The translations under genes and the position numbers were made by a program. The notes under the pieces were generated by a model, which worked only from the letters and a program-made list of their open reading frames with translations, did no database searches and was not told the origin of the DNA. Of a DNA stretch of 8,222 nucleotides, positions 6,001 through 8,222 are shown piece after piece; position 1 is the first letter of the stretch; each line of letters starts with the position of its first letter. Source of the DNA: Gemmatimonadota bacterium (lineage in GTDB: Bacteria > Gemmatimonadota > Gemmatimonadetes > Gemmatimonadales > Gemmatimonadaceae); contig PLMM01000394.1 in NCBI GenBank assembly GCA_003142495.1, positions 1-8,222 on the forward strand, given 5' to 3'.

Positions 6001-6261
6001 ATGGCGAAGAACGATAAAGACGGTGGAATGCTCACGCTGATCTGCATCACCTGTGGCAACGAGATGTTCTTCACCACGACGCCGCCCGCGGACGAGCCGT
6101 GCGTGCGCTGCGGCAGTACCGTCTTTCGCAGCTTCTTCACTCCCATCGCAAGCGACGAGGCAGCCGAGTCCGTGCTGGAAGATACGGCGCGCTCGATCTC
6201 TCTCGACGGCGGCTCGACCGACTCCACCGCCGGCGACCTTCGCGACCTGAACAGCCCCTGA
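6001..6261 (+). CDS. Small zinc-ribbon protein, function unknown
   Basis: An 86-aa product. Residues 15-37 hold two CxxC knuckles, CITC (Cys15, Cys18) and CVRC (Cys34, Cys37), 15 residues apart and followed by GSTVFRSFFTP. This is a typical rubredoxin-like or FmdB-like single zinc ribbon. The remaining tail (about 50-86) is acidic and rich in Ser, Thr, Asp and Gly, and is probably disordered. Such ribbons bind nucleic acid or protein partners or simply stabilise a small domain; nothing here decides between these. The start at ATG 6001 is supported by GGGAG eight bases upstream. It sits 69 bases after trpS and eight bases before the aldolase gene, so it is likely co-transcribed with the genes downstream. 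Confidence 0.8.
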   Translation: MAKNDKDGGMLTLICITCGNEMFFTTTPPADEPCVRCGSTVFRSFFTPIASDEAAESVLEDTARSISLDGGSTDSTAGDLRDLNSP

Positions 6262-6269
6262 CCTCCTCC

Positions 6270-7172
6270 ATGACGAAATCGCTGACGGGGATTTTCGGCC
6301 CCGTCGTCACGACGTTCGACGACGCGAGCGGTGATCTCGCGAGCGGTGCCTTCCGCGCGAACATCAAGGCGCACATCGCCGCTGGCCTCGCGGGCGTGCT
6401 CGTCGCTGGCTCCACCGGCGAGGCCGCGCTGCTCGACGAGGACGAGCGCCTTCGCCTCACCGAGCTCGCGCGTCCGCTCGTTCCCGCTGATCGCTGGCTC
6501 TTCACGGGCACGGGCGCCGAGTCGACGCGCGAGTGCGTGCGTCGCACGAAGGATGCGGCGGAGCGCGGCGCCGACGCGGTGCTCGTCGTCCCTCCGCACT
6601 ACTACGGCGCGGCGATGACGGACGATGCGCTCTGGGCGCACTACTCGCGCGTCGCCGATGAAAGCCCGGTGCCGGTGCTCCTCTACAACATTCCGAAGTT
6701 CACGCATCTGCAGCTCGGTTCGAAGCTCGTGCAGGCGCTCGCGGACCATCCCAACATCGCGGGGATCAAAGACTCGACCGGCGACATGACGCAGCTGCGC
6801 GCGTATCTCGAGGCGCAGAGTGATTCCTTCACGGTGCTCACCGGTCACGCGGGCACGCTGCTCGACGCGATCGGCTACGGTGCGCGCGGTGCGATACTCG
6901 CGGTCGCGCTCTTCGCCGCGCCGATCATCTTCGATCTCATGGACGCGATCGCGCGCGGCGACGGTGTCACCGCGAGCGAGATCCAGGCGCGCGTGCGTCC
7001 GATCGCCCGCGACATCGTGGCCGAGCTCGGACCGTCGGGGATCAAGGTGGCGATGGATCTCGTCGGCCTCGCGGGGGGTGCCCCGCGCGCACCACTGCGC
7101 CCGCTCGGCGCCGCGGAGCGCGAGCGCGTCTCCACCCTGCTCGGCGCCGCAGGGCTCGCGCGTGTCGCGTAG
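6270..7172 (+). CDS. DHDPS/N-acetylneuraminate lyase family aldolase, substrate uncertain
   Basis: A 300-aa (beta/alpha)8 class I aldolase; family members join or split a pyruvate unit through a Lys Schiff base. It shows GIFGPVVTTF (7-16), GSTGE (47-51) in place of the GTTGE pyruvate loop, PPHYYG (108-113), YNIP with catalytic Tyr139 (139-142), and GIKDSTGDM with Schiff-base Lys167 (165-173). The Arg that follows YNVPS in genuine dihydrodipicolinate synthase (E. coli Arg138, binds the aspartate semialdehyde carboxylate) is Phe144 here (YNIPKFTH). This argues against lysine synthesis and for another pyruvate-type aldolase such as 4-hydroxy-2-oxoglutarate or 2-keto-3-deoxy sugar acid aldolase. 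The start at ATG 6270 is eight bases after the zinc-ribbon stop; there is no Shine-Dalgarno, so translation is probably coupled. The peptidase gene follows three bases after its stop. Confidence 0.88.
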   Translation: MTKSLTGIFGPVVTTFDDASGDLASGAFRANIKAHIAAGLAGVLVAGSTGEAALLDEDERLRLTELARPLVPADRWLFTGTGAESTRECVRRTKDAAERGADAVLVVPPHYYGAAMTDDALWAHYSRVADESPVPVLLYNIPKFTHLQLGSKLVQALADHPNIAGIKDSTGDMTQLRAYLEAQSDSFTVLTGHAGTLLDAIGYGARGAILAVALFAAPIIFDLMDAIARGDGVTASEIQARVRPIARDIVAELGPSGIKVAMDLVGLAGGAPRAPLRPLGAAERERVSTLLGAAGLARVA

Positions 7173-7175
7173 CTC

Positions 7176-8222
7176 GTGAGCGGGGCAGAGGAGCATCTTC
7201 GCGCAATCGCGGCATTGCCGCGGCCGGCCGGCAGTGCGGCCGAGGCGACTACACGCTCGTACTGCCAGCTCATCTTGTCATCGGTCGGCTTCGAGGTGCG
7301 ACATCGTCCATTCGAATATTCGACGTTCGTAGGGAAATGGGGTACGCCGCTCTTCGGCGTGGCCACGGCGGCGCTCATGCTCGCTGCGGTGAACGAGGGC
7401 GCGTGGGGCAATGGCCGACGCGCGCTTGGAGTTCTCGTGACCGGCGCGCTCATTCTTGGTGTGTGTGGCTCGCTGCTCAGCCGCCGCGGCGTGCTCGATA
7501 TCCCATTCGCTCGCCTGCGGGGCATGAATCTCGTGGCGACGCGTGGCGCTCCAACGCTCTGGCTCATCGCCCATCTGGATTCGAAGAGCCAGCCGATCCC
7601 GATCGTCGTTCGCACACTCGCGATCATCGCATCGATGATCATCCTTGGTGTGGCGATGGGAGTGGCGGTCGCGCAGGTAGTCGTGCCGATGCCGATCGAG
7701 CTATGGTTCGCGCTCGCGATGGCATCAGTGCTCGTGACTCTCCCCGTGATGGCGAGCGTCGTCGGCACACGGTCACCGGGTGCGCTCGACAACGCCTCAG
7801 GGGTCGCGACGCTGCTACGCGTGGCCGAGCTGTTGCCGCGCGAGTTGCCGATCGGCGTGCTGTTGACGAGTGCCGAGGAGCTTGGACTCGCGGGCGCGCG
7901 CGCGTGGGCGCGAGAGGCATCGCCCGCGACTGCGATCAACATCGACGGAGTCGATGATATTGGACCCATGCGCCTCGTCTACACCGGGAGCAAACCGGCC
8001 GCATTGCTCGCGCTACTCGGACCAGCCTGGCCACCGCCCAGCAGGCTGCCGCCCGGCGTGCTCATGGATGGTGTCGCGTTCGCCGATGCAGGCTGGGAGG
8101 TGCTCAACATCAGCAAGGGCGGCTGGCGCACCGTGAGCCGCATCCACACGCGCGGCGACGACCTCGGGCACCTGAATGGCAGTGGGGCCGAGGAGGTTGC
8201 GGCCACGCTCGCGGGTGCGATA
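7176..8222 (+). CDS. Membrane-embedded M28-family zinc metallopeptidase, 3' end missing
   Basis: 349 codons are visible, open at the window edge. The start is GTG 7176, three bases after the aldolase stop and in the same frame. Residues 4-50 (EEHLRAIAALPRPAGS, FEVRHRPFEYS) are the usual M28 lead-in. The di-zinc site is complete: His133 and Asp135 in IAHLDS, bridging Asp205 in GALDNASGVA, catalytic Glu234 and ligand Glu235 in TSAEELGLAGA, Asp257 in NIDGV, and His324 in SRIHTRGDD. These fit an aminopeptidase or carboxypeptidase of family M28. There is no signal peptide. Hydrophobic segments lie at about 57-72, 83-101, 144-170 and 173-197, the last two inserted between the His133/Asp135 pair and Asp205. 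An even number of helices would leave both ends and the active site on one side, most likely cytoplasmic. No Shine-Dalgarno is seen, so translation is probably coupled to the aldolase gene. Confidence 0.88.
   Translation, partial: MSGAEEHLRAIAALPRPAGSAAEATTRSYCQLILSSVGFEVRHRPFEYSTFVGKWGTPLFGVATAALMLAAVNEGAWGNGRRALGVLVTGALILGVCGSLLSRRGVLDIPFARLRGMNLVATRGAPTLWLIAHLDSKSQPIPIVVRTLAIIASMIILGVAMGVAVAQVVVPMPIELWFALAMASVLVTLPVMASVVGTRSPGALDNASGVATLLRVAELLPRELPIGVLLTSAEELGLAGARAWAREASPATAINIDGVDDIGPMRLVYTGSKPAALLALLGPAWPPPSRLPPGVLMDGVAFADAGWEVLNISKGGWRTVSRIHTRGDDLGHLNGSGAEEVAATLAGAI

Noticed and set aside
6261..6269. ACCTCCTCC just before the aldolase ATG, which reads as a perfect Shine-Dalgarno on the minus strand
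   Set aside because: No start codon at proper spacing follows on the minus strand. On the plus strand it resembles the anti-Shine-Dalgarno, not a binding site, so it is most likely coincidence.
5928..7196. Long open frame (422 codons) on the minus strand opposite the zinc-ribbon and aldolase genes
   Set aside because: Its product is Arg-, Glu- and His-rich with no motif, and the plus strand carries clear family motifs. It is a GC-bias shadow.
7200..7250. GC-rich palindromic stretch (CCGCGGCCGGCCGGC) as a possible regulatory element
   Set aside because: It lies inside the conserved PRPAGS lead-in of the peptidase and is explained by codon use.
6875..7969. Minus-strand open frame of 364 codons across the peptidase gene
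   Set aside because: Low-complexity Ser/Ala/Arg/Thr product opposite a gene with all M28 zinc ligands; shadow frame.

Overview
This is a GC-rich (by eye roughly two-thirds G+C) bacterial chromosomal window with nine protein-coding genes, two of them cut by the window edges. The gene content suggests a Gemmatimonadota-like soil bacterium. The clues are a TIGR02999-type ECF sigma factor coupled to a Ser/Thr kinase, a Cys-rich TrpRS, a lipoprotein of a type I recall from such genomes, and strong GC3 bias that makes long shadow ORFs on the opposite strands. This assignment is inference; Acidobacteriota or another GC-rich phylum is possible. No rRNA, tRNA, CRISPR array, insertion sequence or phage gene was seen.

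Left part (1-774, minus strand): the 5' end of a small DUF4242 (SCO4226-like) gene, preceded by a lipoprotein gene of unknown function. A strong 15-bp hairpin lies between them. A short divergent region (775-917) holds a perfect inverted repeat and an AT-rich stretch.

Regulatory pair (918-2530, plus strand): an ECF sigma factor followed, with a one-base stop/start overlap, by a short soluble Ser/Thr protein kinase. No anti-sigma factor is visible. Threonines in the sigma factor occupy the place where ordinary ECF factors are acidic, so the pair may be a phosphorylation-switched transcription unit.

Metabolic pair (2575-4927, minus strand): an inositol-monophosphatase-family phosphatase, then 10 bases later a bifunctional glutamate formiminotransferase/formimino-THF cyclodeaminase. 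The latter moves the formimino group of histidine breakdown into the folate one-carbon pool. This pair converges on the kinase gene and diverges from trpS.

Right part (4957-8222, plus strand): tryptophanyl-tRNA synthetase with a Cys cluster that fits an iron-sulfur site, a small zinc-ribbon protein, a DHDPS-family aldolase of uncertain substrate, and a membrane-embedded M28 metallopeptidase that runs off the window. The last three are tightly packed and look like one transcription unit, possibly including trpS.
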